64,000 nt of DNA from Panulirus ornatus (lineage: Eukaryota > Arthropoda > Malacostraca > Decapoda > Palinuridae). The stretch is from NCBI RefSeq assembly GCF_036320965.1, contig NC_092234.1:48011954-48075953 (forward strand), written 5' to 3'. Position numbers and translations under genes: made by a program. Positions 47,680 to 61,238 of the stretch are shown here, in pieces. The first letter of the stretch is position 1, and each line of letters starts with the position of its first letter. Below the pieces are notes generated by a model. That model was not told the origin of the DNA and made no database searches. It saw nothing but the letters and a program-made list of their open reading frames with translations.

Positions 47680-48220
47680 CTTGATCACCAGTTCCCACTT
47701 TAGTGAGGAAGCACCAGGTCCAGATGTAGGCCGCATCTGCTCGCATCGATTCTCTAGGTGTCATGTTTAGTGCACTGAAACCACAGCTAGGTGTAACAGA
47801 CCTTGCTATGGTTTACCCTGGATACTTCACATCTCCTGGTTTAGTACATTGACAGCATGTAGACCCCAGTATACCACATCATTGCAATTCACTCTAACCT
47901 GTGCATGCCTTTCAATCTGCTGCATCTTCAGGCCCCAATCACTCGAAATCTACTTCACTCCATCCTTTCATCTCCAGTTTGGTCTCCCTGTTCTTGTTCC
48001 CTTCACGTCTGTCACATATATCCTCTTTATCAACCATTCCTCCCCCTTTCTCTCCATATGTTCAAACATTTCTGCACACCCTTTTCAGCTCTCTCAACTA
48101 CACTTCCTAACCCTTTCATTACGTACTCAATCAAACCACCTCACACTATGTATTTTCCTCATACCTTTCATTTCCATACCATGCATCCATATAATATTGC
48201 TGTGACTACTATATTACTAT
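47680..48220 (-). mobile_element. Old LINE fragment (C-terminal ORF and long tail)
   Basis: Minus-strand homology to the 34 kb copy: TCATGTTTAGTGCACTGAAA, CATTGACAGCATGTAGACCC, TATACCACATCATTGCAATT, TCATCTCCAGTTTGGTCTCC. Frames are broken by indels. Confidence 0.8.
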
Positions 48221-51200
48221 ATTAAACTCTACTACTATACATGTTTTCACTATGTTAAGAAATAAGCAGTGGAATGACAACCAGTCAGTTATGCTATTTT
48301 TGACAAAGCCAATTAGTTTCCAGCAGATACCATTACATTACTGGACCACTACATTACAACTTTGTGCCTAATACGTCATTAAAATGAAAGATCATCAATT
48401 GCCAGATATTGCATCGTTTTTGGGCCACTTGGTTAGTAAATATCATATTCATATTTGTTGATTGATTTGCTGTTCAGACACACAGTTTATGCACTTGCAT
48501 TAGTTGCTCATAATCTAGCCCAGAGTTAGATCACCTGGTTATGATTATATTATCAAAGGTGACTAGGGGCTTTCCCAGATTTCGTCTGGGTATGGTTGTG
48601 CTGCAAGTGAACAGTAACCTTTGGTGAAGTTGTATCATCAGCAGGTGGAAAGGAGTAGTCTCTCCGAAGAACCTCTCTCCAAAAGGATCCATCCCTCCTA
48701 TGCTACTGATTGTAGTGCAGTCTTGAAGCCATAGAACCCCTATAAGAGAGGTCTCAGGACTATATGATTAAAAAAGATGACTGTAACAATATATATGTGA
48801 GAACAGAAAATTTGATAGTGCTACCTAGAAGTACAATTGAGTGAAAGTTTATATTTGGCAAGATTTTCTTCGCTGTTTTTGTAACCTTAGCGTGTTTAGC
48901 TTCATTTTGTTAACAGTAGACAGCATTTGATCATTCCACCCGGCTATGAATATGATACTGTCTGTATTATATGGTGACTTGTGGATTAGTGTGAATGTTC
49001 TAGAATTTTGTTACTGGAGGAAAGTAAGAGCAAGGTTTTGTATTTGAAATGAGCAGTTACTATAATATTAGTCTGAATGGAGAACAATTAGACATATTTA
49101 ATTGATTCAGATAACTGGAAGTAAAAGGAATTTTGTGTAAAACTTTGGAGTTGTTAGCCTAGTATATCAAATTGAATTACTGCTGAAAGTGAATGGTTAA
49201 AAGCACCTCAGTAGTTTAAGTGCACTCATGGATCCACCTATGTTAATAGCAACTACATTAGTTGTTTATAACAGTGATGTAACGTCTGCTGGTGGTTATA
49301 GGTAGAGCATATATGAAGTACTTAGAACATTTTGTTTTCTCTTTTCAGTATTTGCAGTTTTTAAGTCATTTTTGTATCATTCCAAGTCCTTATGAATACC
49401 CTTCATGAAAGAAACAGGTGGATACAAGAAGAAATGAATGGATGATAATGGCCATAAGCTCAGCTTATTGTTGAGGATCTTTTCAAAAATAAAAAAAAAT
49501 CAGACAGCCAGATCATAGTTCGCCAAGAAGCAAGTGAGACTCTACCTGATTACTAGTACATCAAATTTATTTCAGATGAATCTGGTAGAAAGCTCATGAG
49601 ATGAAAAATAATAGATGGCAATGAACATAGAGCCATGGCAATTGTTCTAAATGAAATAAATATTGGTGCCAAGTAAAGATATTATCACCTCTTGTATTAT
49701 TTGATTAACAGCCTTGTTTGCTTATTTGCCAACATACAGTGTAATGAAATAGAATTTTTTGTTAATGATGCTTAGTTTATTCATTTCAATTGCACAGAAT
49801 TTTTCAGCAATTTTTCACTCAGTCCCTGAATTAGACTAGCTTGGAAAAAAGAAATTTGTGATACCTATTGTGTTACTTGCCCATTCATCATTGTATTTAA
49901 GATATTTGTAAGCTTCCCTTGGCATTAATTTAATTCTATAGAATTATGCCTCGACTTTCATACATGTCTTTATGATATACAGTGTCTGCAAAAGACCACT
50001 GTTCACCTCTTGCAGATCTTCAAAGGCAATACACGGCTAAGGTTAATTGAGGGAACAAGCATATGAAGCTCTCAGGATAAAATCATACATCTGTGTGCTA
50101 AGACTAGAGTTTTTAACAGTGTAAGCACCAGTGCCTCAGGCTTTTTTGAGGGAACATGGATTTTTTTTGTTTTTTATTCTTACTTTTGGCTGCCACTTCA
50201 CATTGGGAATTTTGTTTCTGGGTGCTGTATTTCTTCTGGAAACCTATCATTAGGAGAAGAAAACCTGAGTTCTTGCCTGGAAGCAAGAAAATTTGGGTAC
50301 ATTTGAGATTTCTAGGTGCATTGGGTGCTCAGAACACACATCAGGTGGTTGCTCCCTGCAACACCACATCAGTGCCTCACCTCACTCAGGAGATCAAGAC
50401 CCTCTGGACTCAAAACATGGACTTAGAATACTTCAGGAATCTTACCAGTTCCAGACATCTGCAAATGGAAATCAGGGCCAAAGGAGAGATGACAAAGTGA
50501 TGAATTGTAAATGTGATCACCTGAAAATGTATTAAGAAGAGGTCTTTTGTGGATGCTGTATATACTGGCAAAACTGTGAAATATCAGAGAATGCATTTCT
50601 AAATGCAAGGATACCTTCCATATGGAAAAGCAGAGAACATTCACTGAATTAGAATATTTTCTGAAAATTCCCCGTTCATAATTGCAACCCACCTAAGTAA
50701 GTACACGTATTTGTACCTATCAGTCTTCATCCTCTTAAGCCTTTGAATGATGAGAAACAAGTGGTGCAAATGAAGAAGAATCTTCATTTTACTGATACGA
50801 ATCTGGCACATTAGCGCTGTATTCAAGACAAATACTCTTTGGAAAAAGATTTAATTTTCTTTGAATGTGAAACATTTATATCTGCAGAGAATACCTTGAT
50901 GTAACCCTTTTCCAGCTTCATTGTGCTACTGAAGATGCTACAAAAAGTATTGAAAGCAGTATGTTCTTGTAAATAAGTCTTTGCTAATCAAAAATTTTGC
51001 GCGCACTTTCTGAGATAGGCTTCCTTAGGGTCTTCCTGGGGGAAATTTTATTAGAAATTTGAAAAGACATTGGAGGTACCGAAAATGACAGACATAGGAG
51101 AATAAAACAAGCTCTTGCATAGTCAAGTGTTTTCTCTCATAGGAGAGTTGAATACTAATGAAACGAATCTTACTTGGTGTCTTGTAACGTATTTGGTCTA

Positions 51201-51414
51201 TAGAGGGCGATCACCATGAGTCTAACCACTGTATTAGTAGTCTGTCTGTATGAATTAATCATAGCTGTGCAGTGTTTACTTTTCATTGGGAATCCTTTTG
51301 CTGGTGAACAAACAGTTGTAGGAGATTTATAAACATAACTCCAAATATACATTAAACATTACCAAACCTTTAGTCCAGTTATACATGTGTATAATCTGTA
51401 ATATTCATGCTAGG
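48221..51414. other. Unique AT-rich stretch
   Basis: A segment near 48595-48660 (GAACAGTAACCTTTGGTGAA) is repeated elsewhere in the window. A 114-codon + frame at 50156-50500 is unrecognised. No supported gene. Confidence 0.5.
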
Positions 51415-51660
51415 CTTGCAAGGGATAGAGCGAACTGGGGCCATGGTGGTTACAGGGGATGATTCGCTGTCAATGAACTGAACCAGGACATGTGAAGCTG
51501 TCGGGGGAAGCCATAGAAAGGTCATGGGGCCTGGTTAAGAATAGGGAGCTGTGGTTTCTGTGCATGATACATGTCGGTAAGGAAGTGGATATTAGCGATT
51601 GAAGTCATTTCTTCATCTCTACTTGGCACTACCTCTCTAACACGGGAAACGGAGAATATG
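51415..51660 (+). mobile_element. Old LINE 3'-tail fragment
   Basis: GCAAGGGATAGAGCGAACTG, GATTCGCTGTCAATGAACTG, GAACCAGGACATGTGAAGCT and GGCACTACCTCTCTAACACG follow the order of the ORF end and long tail of the LINE. Confidence 0.75.
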
Positions 51661-53283
51661 GAAAGGAAAATTGTTCATTCCTAAATTAATTTCTGAGCAG
51701 TTACTAAAAGAATCGCATTGCTATGATCACACAATGTGTTGTGTGTCAATGTCTATATATCTAAATGTTTCGGTAACTTTTGAGGTCAATTTTCCTTCAT
51801 ATTTTCGAACATTAAAGATAACCTAATTTAATGGAAGTCTTAGGTATATACTTTATTACCAACCAGTATTAATTGTGAGGTTATATATTAACTTCAGCCT
51901 CCCTCCTCACTTGACCATCGCGGAAAGACCTACCAAATTAATATTTTGGCGTAGAACATTAAAGTTCATACAACCTGCTTTTAAAATTCATTGTCGAGTT
52001 TTTAGCATCTGACCAACGACAAAAGAATGAAATAGAGGTAAATATTGTAATGCTTATTTTCCTTATTTTTTTTTTTATAAATGTTCCAAAGACCTTGAAG
52101 AATTTGAGCAATGTTAATCCCATCAAACATAAGTTCAGAAAAATCGAAATCATTACCTAGACATTACCTTTTTCTTTTAGATAGATACATTGCACATATC
52201 CCTAACTGCAGGAGTTTACAGTGCTGTCTATTTTGCCTGGCAATTTCTTCCACGTCCACAGAACCAGGTAATGGAGGATGTTTCCCGTGACGGTCCCCCT
52301 TTTTTTTTCAGGAATGGAAAACTTTATGAAAGAAGTGTCATTAACGTTCTCACGTGTGATCTAACTTTGTCATTATCACCTTTCGTTATGGGTATATTTT
52401 AGTTTCGTGAACATTGTTTCTTAGAATAAAAAGTGTGTAACTCATAATTGATGATCTTGGAAGGTAATGCATACGAGCTGAGTCTCTCCTGATTAACTAG
52501 ATAGTGAGGGAAGACATTATGAGTTGAGGCTCCGTTGCTGTTATAATGGCACCTCCCTTATTGTACGGTCGACACATTTCCTTTAGTGAGGCAGCATACT
52601 TTATCCCAACTATGTCTGTGCATTGCTCAAAGTCACGAACGGGACAATGAAAAGGAAGTGATGAGTGTACAGGTGAAGGAAGTGGTGAGCAAACATGAAA
52701 TTCAACTTCATGTCTAGAAATCGTAATGGAGATGGAACAGACAAGAATGGAAGCTAAACCCCTAAGACATCGTGGAGGAAATAGATTTAAGATAATAACT
52801 AGAACCATAATGCTAATTAAAGGTAAATGTAGATTTATTAAGATAATTTTGCAACAATGAGAGAGAGAGAGAGGGGAACAAAAGAAAATGATGGTGTGAA
52901 CGGAGGGGAACTTTTGTAAGGTCTAGCTAGGGTTACGCTGGGGACTTAACCAATGCCTAAGCTGGTGCAGGTCATGTACGCCCTCACGAAGGAGGGAGGA
53001 GGTGTCGCAGTGTCTCTCCTGCTGGTGGTAACAAAGTTAGTGACGTCGGGTTAATAATAACTTGAGGATTTCTGAAAGTGAGAAGGCGAAAGTGAGTCGA
53101 ATGACGAGGGGAAAATACAAGTGAGCGAAAGGGGGAAAAAAAAAGAAGTCTCGGATGATGATATATTTGACGAATACAAGAATTTGGGGTGCTGAATGGA
53201 ACCATGAGCTGTGGGAAGAAGCTTAATATAAGAGATTTTTGACTCCAGGTAATGTAAAGGAGAGGAATTTATAAACAAATGAA
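51661..53283. other. Unique stretch, no gene recognised
   Basis: AT-rich, with a short (GA)n at 52858-52873. No conserved coding words seen. Confidence 0.5.
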
Positions 53284-53364
53284 CGTTAGATGGCTGAGTG
53301 GGGCTGGGAGCTTGGGCTGAACGTGGACAGTCCAAGAAGGAAACCGATTATGAAATAAACATTC

Positions 53365-53424
<60 letters not shown>

Positions 53425-53620
53425 CATTATATTACTTGCATTAGTAGTAGTAGTAGTAGTAGTATCATCTATGATTTTATTTATAGTAATATTCTATTAT
53501 TATTATTGTTATTATTATTATTATGGTAACATCTTATATATTTGGTACGCTATAGTAGTATGAAATATTATTATCATTATTATTATTATCATCATTATTA
53601 TTATTATTATCATTATGGTA
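53284..53620 (+). repeat. Dispersed repeat copy with (TTA)n tail, copy A
   Basis: TTAGATGGCTGAGTGGGGCT, GGACAGTCCAAGAAGGAAAC, CGATTATGAAATAAAC, then long (TTA)n/(AGT)n tracts. Same words at 54170. Confidence 0.85.
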
Positions 53621-54169
53621 ATATCAAAAATCGACTTTACCAACCATGCAACGGTGGTTAGCTCCGGCAAGACTGTGCATGGACGTGAGGAGGAGGAAGA
53701 AGAGTATCGAAAGATGGTAATGGACGTCAGATTCCATTTAACAGGTGATAGAACACGAGAGAAGGGGTTCCAGGTGTCTGGGGAATCGCACGTAAAAGGG
53801 TTTAACGCTATTCTTTTTTTTTTTTTATAGACGAAATGACACGAATTTCTCTCTTGCGGTGAAGTGTGTAAGCTCCCGAGTTTGATGGAGGGATAACGAA
53901 TATGGTAAATGTCCAAAGTGAACAAGACGATGCAAGAAGCGAAGAAAATAGAAATGTTCTTGTGAACTTGATACTTGAAGAACAGTTGAGAGTTGTTAAG
54001 AGATATTTGTACATCTTGTGCATTTGTGTAAAACGTAAAGAACATTAGATATGTGAATCTTATACTTTATATGATCTTCATTTGCTGGTGAATGTCGTTG
54101 CAGAGTAAGTAAAAGATTATGTGATTAGGTCAGAGCTGTTGAACTTGGCGTTCACGCGGGTAATGATGT

Positions 54170-54251
54170 GTTAAATGGCTGAGTGGGGCTGGGAGCTTGG
54201 GCTGAACATGGACAGTCCAAGAAGGAAACCGATTATGAAACAAACTAATTC

Positions 54252-54305
<54 letters not shown>

Positions 54306-54328
54306 CATTATATTACTTGCATTAGTAG

Positions 54329-54366
<38 letters not shown>

Positions 54367-54368
54367 TA

Positions 54369-54430
<62 letters not shown>

Positions 54431-54431
54431 T
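54170..54431 (+). repeat. Dispersed repeat copy with (TTA)n tail, copy B, and (TAA)n/(TTA)n hairpin
   Basis: TAAATGGCTGAGTGGGGCTG, GGACAGTCCAAGAAGGAAAC and CGATTATGAAACAAAC, then (TTA)n, followed by (TAA)n to about 54388 and (TTA)n to 54431. The last two are perfect complements. Confidence 0.85.
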
Positions 54432-54743
54432 AGTACACTATAGCCATTGGTGAGCCAACCTTGATGAAAAGATAAACTGTTAGAGTGACTGTGGGCCGAC
54501 TGCATCACCCAGGACCCTCCCAACCTTGAGCGGACCAGTGCCAGATATCATAGTCAGCAACGCTAAACCTCAAGTTACTATATAAAGGCCTAATGCCAAA
54601 ACCTTAAGATGGTAATTATAAACAGTATTCCATGACTCAAATATATAACTTCTGGATTTACTTCGATTAAAGTACGTTCAATTATCACCATTTTTGCTAT
54701 TTTTCAAGTACTTTTGTTTAGATAAAAGTATATATTTTCCTAC

Positions 54744-54792
<49 letters not shown>

Positions 54793-55300
54793 GGGGAAAT
54801 CACGAAAGTATTCCAGATTTGTAGCGCTAGAGGAAAAGCAGGTGCTAATATAACCCACTTTTAAGTAAAGACGTAATAGTTTCCCCCCATTTTATTCATG
54901 TATCAGTTTCATCTTAGTTTTTCTCAGTTATATTAATTGTTAGTCTCACTAAGCAAGCGCCAATGAACCACCTCCTCTCTATGAACACTTGAACAGCGTT
55001 TGTAAAAACAGCATTTGTGTTAATACAACACATTTTAGCCATCATCATTGGGATCACATTTTCTAAAGTAATTCCCGTTTTCGATGACCGAATTATGAAC
55101 GAAATGGATATATACCTTAAGACCATCTTATACGATTGTGACGTTTAATAAACAAGTAACATCATACCGGTTATATCTCCAGCTTCTCTTATTTACAGAG
55201 ACAACTTTTAGGTTAGAGAGTAAACAAGGAACAACACCTTAAATGGAATGGCTGGCGTCGTGTGCGCGATTTTAAGTTCCCGCCAAAGGGCTACTGCTAT
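54432..55300. other. Unique stretch with (GA)n
   Basis: (GA)n at 54748-54788. No gene recognised. Confidence 0.6.
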
Positions 55301-55304
55301 TGAT

Positions 55305-55555
55305 GGGGGAGGAACGTGATGGCCACTGCTGCTGCTGATGGGGGAGGGAGGAACGTGATGGGGGAGGAGGAACGTGATGGCCACTGCTGCTGCTGATGGG
55401 GGAGGGAGGAACGTGATGGGGGAGGAGGAACGTGATGGCCACTGCTGCTGCTGATGGGGGAGGGAGGAACGTGATGGGGGAGGAGGAACGTGATGGCCAC
55501 TGCTGCTGCTGATGGGGGAGGGAGGAACGTGATGGGGAGGAACGTGAAGGCCACA
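55305..55555 (+). repeat. 58-bp satellite, ~4 units
   Basis: Unit GGCCACTGCTGCTGCTGATG, GGGGAGGGAGGAACGTGATG, GGGGAGGAGGAACGTGAT. Units are nearly identical. Confidence 0.95.
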
Positions 55556-55690
55556 ACAACACCATCTCGGTGGTCATCATTTTCCTCTGTCAAAACACCG
55601 AAGGGACAAGGAGCTGGCGGACCTGTGGTCTATCCAAGCTGCGGTAAAACCCCATCACTGGAAATGGAGAGGAAGGGACTGAACATTTTG

Positions 55691-56945
55691 ATGAACGGGA
55701 ATTATCGTCCCATCTCTGTGAAGGTGAGATTATCCCATCCCATCACGGGAATTATCGTCCCATCACTGTGAAGGTGAGATTATCCCAGCCCATCACGGGA
55801 CTGAACGGGAATTATCGTCCCATCACTGTGAAGGTGAGATTATCCCAGCCCATTACGGGACTGAACGGGAATTATCGTCCCATCACTGTGAAGGTGAGAT
55901 TATCCCAGCCCATTACGGGACTGAACGGGAATTATCGTCCCATCTCTGTTGAAGGTGAGATTATCCCAGCCATCACGGGACTGAACGGGAATTATCGTCC
56001 CATCACTGTGAAGGTGAGATTATCCCAGCCCATCACGGGACTGAACGGGAATTATCGTCCCATCACTGTGAAGGTGAGATTATCCCAGTCCATCACGGGA
56101 CTGGACGGGAATTATCGTCCCATCACTGTGAAGGTGAGATTATCCCAGCCCATCACGGGACTGAACGGGAATTATCGTCTCATCTCTGTTGAAGATGAGA
56201 TTATCCCAGCCCATCACGGGACTGAACGGGAATTATCGTCCCATCACTGTGAAGGTGAGATTATCCCAGCCCATCACGGGACTGAACGGGAATTATCATC
56301 CCATCACTGTGAAGGTGAGATTATCCCAGTCCATCACGGGACTGAACGAGAATTATCATCCCATCACTGTGAAGGTGAGATTATCCCAGTCCATCACGGG
56401 ACTGAACGGGAATTATCATCCCATCACTGTGAAGGTGAGGTTATCCCAGCCCATCACGGGACTGAACGGGAATTATCATCCCATCACTGCGAAGGTGAGA
56501 TTATCCCAGTCCATCACGGGACTGAACGGGAATTATCATCCCATCACTGCGAAGGTGGGATTATCCCAGTCCATCACGGGACTGAACGGGAATTATCATC
56601 CCATCACTGAAGGTGAGATTATCCCAGTCCATCACGGGACTGAACGGGAATTATCATCCCATCACTGCGAAGGTGAGATTATCCCAGCCCATCACGGGAC
56701 TGAACGGGAATTATCGTCCCATCACTGTGAAGGTGAGATTATCCCAGTCCATCACGGGACTGAACGGGAATTATCGTCCTATCACTGTGAAGGTGAGATT
56801 ATCCCAGTCCATCACGGGACTGAACGGGAATTATCGTCCCATCACTGTGAAGGTGAGATTATCCCAGTCCATCACGGGACTGAACGGGAATTATCGTCCC
56901 ATCACTGCGAAGGTGAGGTTATCCCAGCCTATCACGGAACTGGTG
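55691..56945 (+). repeat. 60-bp satellite, ~21 units
   Basis: Unit CTGAACGGGAATTATCGTCC, CATCACTGTGAAGGTGAGAT, TATCCCAGCCCATCACGGGA. Variants (CATCTCTGTT, ATTATCATCCC, CCAGTCC) are grouped in blocks, as from local unit spreading. 60 is divisible by three, so frames of 130-280 codons stay open; they are not treated as genes. Confidence 0.97.
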
Positions 56946-57034
56946 GTACAGCGTTGTAGCACATTTGAAAATAGATTACTGTATCCTGTATTGATAAAAA
57001 TCTGAATTTAGATTAGAATTAAATTAGTTAACAC

Positions 57035-57488
57035 CATAAAGATTAGTTATCTTAACATTGTTAGTAGATTATAAACACTAATATTAGTTATATTAACACT
57101 GTTAGTAGATTATAAACACTAATATTAGTTATCTTAACACTGTTAGTAGATTATAAACACTAATATTAGTTATCTTAACACTGTTAGTAGATTATAAACA
57201 CTAATATTAGTTATCTTAACACTGTTAGTAGATTATAAACACTAATATTAGTTATCTTAACACTGTTAGTAGATTATAAACACTAATATTAGTTATCTTA
57301 ACACTGTTAGTAGATTATAAACACTAATATTAGTTATCTTAACACTGTTAGTAGATTATAAACACTAATATTAGTTATCTTAACACTGTTAGTAGATTAT
57401 AAACACTAATATTAGTTATCTTAACACTGTTAGTAGATTATAAACACTAATATTAGTTATCTTAACACTGTTAGTAGATTATAAACAC
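57035..57488 (+). repeat. 41-bp satellite, ~11 nearly identical units
   Basis: Unit TTAGTTATCTTAACACTGTT, AGTAGATTATAAACACTAAT, A. The first units carry small differences; later ones are identical by eye. Confidence 0.97.
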
Positions 57489-57984
57489 CATTATTTTGGG
57501 ACGGAAATCAGAAAATGGATTACTGTAATACACTGTATTCTGAAAAGATTATGATCGTGGCTCATAATTTGTGGCTAGGTTTAGTTTCGTCATATCAGAG
57601 ATGTGGCCTCGGTGAATCATATATCATTCTTATCATTAACGAAAATAATCATCACACGAACATGAGATGATTATAGATTGATTATAAGTGGAAATAGATC
57701 TATAGAAGTTTGAAGTAACTGTTATGATATATAGTTAACCTCCGCGTTTTTCTAAGCTAGGCTAGTTAGGTTGTTTGTGCGCTGATTAAACCAAATGATA
57801 ATCTAACAACCTAGAATTAAACCAGATATTAATCTAACAACCTAGAACTAAACCACATAATAATCTAACTTAAGCTGGCAATGAAGTCAAATGGTCTAAC
57901 TTAAATTATCATCATAAGAAGTTTGGGGGAACGAACCTTCTGGTGAATCTAAGATAAAAAAATGAAATAAAGACTTCAAGTGAA
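57489..57984. other. Unique stretch with weak repeats
   Basis: AATCTAACAACCTAGAA words recur about three times at 57790-57880, resembling the ATCTAAC core of the following 20-bp array. No gene. Confidence 0.6.
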
Positions 57985-58665
57985 ATCTAATCTAGCCAAT
58001 GAAATTTAACCTAGCAAGGCGAAATCTAACATAGCAACGCGAAATCTAACTCAGCAACGCGAAATCTAACACAGCAACGCGAAATCTAACATAGCACCGC
58101 GAAATGTAATATAGCAATGCGAAATCTAACATAGCACCGCGAAATCTAACTTAGCACCACGAAATCTAACATAGCACCGCGAAATCTACCATAGCAACGC
58201 GAAATCTAATATAGCAACGCGAAATCTAGCATAGCAACGCGAAATCTAACATAGCACCGCGAAATCTAACATAGCACCGCGAAATCTACCATAGCAACGC
58301 GAAATCTAATATAGCAACGCGAAATCTAATATAGCAACGCGAAATCTAGCATAGCACCGCGAAACCTAACATAGCACCGCGAAATCTACCATAGCAACGC
58401 GAAATCTAACATAGCACCGCGAAATCTATCATAGCACCGCGAAATCTAACATAACACCGCGAAATCTAACATAGCAACGCGAAACCTACCATAGCACCGC
58501 GAAACCTAACATAGCACCGCGAAACCTAACATAGCACCGCGAAATCTACCATAGCACCGCGAAATCTAACATAGCAACGCGAAACCTAACATAGCACCGC
58601 GAAACCTAACATAGCACCGCGAAACCTAACATAGCAACGCGAAATCTAACCTAGCAAAAGGAGAA
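57985..58665 (+). repeat. 20-bp satellite, ~33 units
   Basis: Unit CGCGAAATCTAACATAGCAC or CGCGAAATCTAACATAGCAA, strictly 20 bases. Each carries one CGCG. Confidence 0.97.
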
Positions 58666-58874
58666 TCTATCTAACCTAGCAGACATTATATGTGACCTGT
58701 TGTTTTGGTTGTGGCAGTGACTGCTGCTGGTTGATGAACAATGCAGTTTACCAGGTATGATTATAGCGGTGAATCGTTAGCGTCTTAACAAGGAAATGAC
58801 CTCATCTCACTTGGACGGCCAAGGAGAGGCTTTGATGGCGCTGGTAATGACGAGGTCTCGATCTGACTGACACT

Positions 58875-60311
<1,437 letters not shown>

Positions 60312-60345
60312 TCATTCCGAGTGGCGTTGCGGTCGCGTCCAGACG
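60312..60345 (+). promoter_or_regulatory. Candidate arthropod core promoter: Inr plus DPE
   Basis: TCATTC (60312-60317) fits the initiator TCAKTY with A+1 at 60314. AGACG at 60341-60345 falls exactly at +28 to +32 and fits the DPE consensus RGWYV. No TATA box is seen about 30 bases upstream, as expected for DPE promoters. Confidence 0.5.
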
Positions 60346-60403
60346 GTACGGTAGTGAGCTCCTCCTGTGGGACGTCCTTGCGGCGGTTGCTCCTTGTGGA
60401 AAG
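60314..60403 (+). other. Candidate non-coding first exon of a gene beyond the right edge
   Basis: GC-rich segment from the predicted start to a consensus donor, AAG|GTAAGG at 60403/60404. No ATG-led frame of note. No later exon is recognised before 64000. Confidence 0.35.
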
Positions 60404-61151
60404 GTAAGGAACCCAGTGGCGTGCCCTGTGTAATTTTCCCCTGCAGCACGGAAGGGCCAGAGGCCTCCTTCAGGTTGGGGTTAGATTGCAGTATTTTGAC
60501 CGTGTCTAGGTTAGGTCTAGGCCTACCGTGGTTAACGAGGCCGTTTGAGCGTTGTCGTGTGGGATGCCACGCATTCCCAACTGTTGTTAGTGAGTGGCTG
60601 CTGGCGGCCTGGTGGCTGGTGAAGCCGTTCGCGAACTGGCTCAGTTAGAGAATCTATGGTTTTTCTCTCTAGTACACTTGTAGTACAGCTGGTGGTACAG
60701 TGTACGTGAATTGGAAACCCTGTTGAAATGAAGAGTTTTAAAACGAGGAATTCTTCATTTTATTCACCCTGGTTGATGAACTCTGTTGCCTTGTTGGTAG
60801 ATACGACCAGACGATATGTAATGTGAAATATAATTGTGATTTTGAAATCTCCTTCAGCGGCTAGAAATGACACTTGAATTCCGCTAAACATATTCAAGGG
60901 ACACACGGGTTTTCGCGGGCTATCACCATTGTGTGTGTCTCCAACAGTCATGCGTGTTGAACTGCTGCTGGGCAAGTTGTTGCAGCAGTAATTGGTCCTT
61001 CTGAGGTGGCTCGAGGACACACACACACACACGGAACGACCAGAAAGCCTCGTTTTCTGCAGTGAACAGCATTTTTACAGCGGGTCTTTGTTGTCATTAC
61101 GCATGGTCGCCTTAATGAAATTTTCGTTAGCCAATGTTTTTATGTAAATAT

Positions 61152-61155
<4 letters not shown>
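60404..61155. other. Unique stretch, no gene recognised
   Basis: GC-rich to about 60650, then AT-rich. A short (CA)n at 61018-61031. Confidence 0.55.

Positions 61156-61233
<78 letters not shown>
61156..61233. repeat. (TA)n, not next to an identified element
   Basis: Pure TA. Neither flank matches the LINE, SINE-like or inverted-arm families. Confidence 0.97.

Positions 61234-61238
<5 letters not shown>

Larger units (their letters stand above)
41219..47680. other. Unique AT-rich downstream sequence
   Basis: Proximal Rop 3' UTR followed by sequence without microsatellites, gene or strong repeat. Some of it may belong to a long neuronal 3' UTR. Confidence 0.5.

Noticed and set aside
55768..57005. 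Frames of 130-280 codons across the 60-bp satellite
   Set aside because: Same arithmetic reason; frames overlap, shift at unit-length variants and encode only the unit.
57985..58665. Possible CRISPR array
   Set aside because: The 20-bp units are contiguous with no spacers, and the DNA is eukaryotic. It is a satellite.
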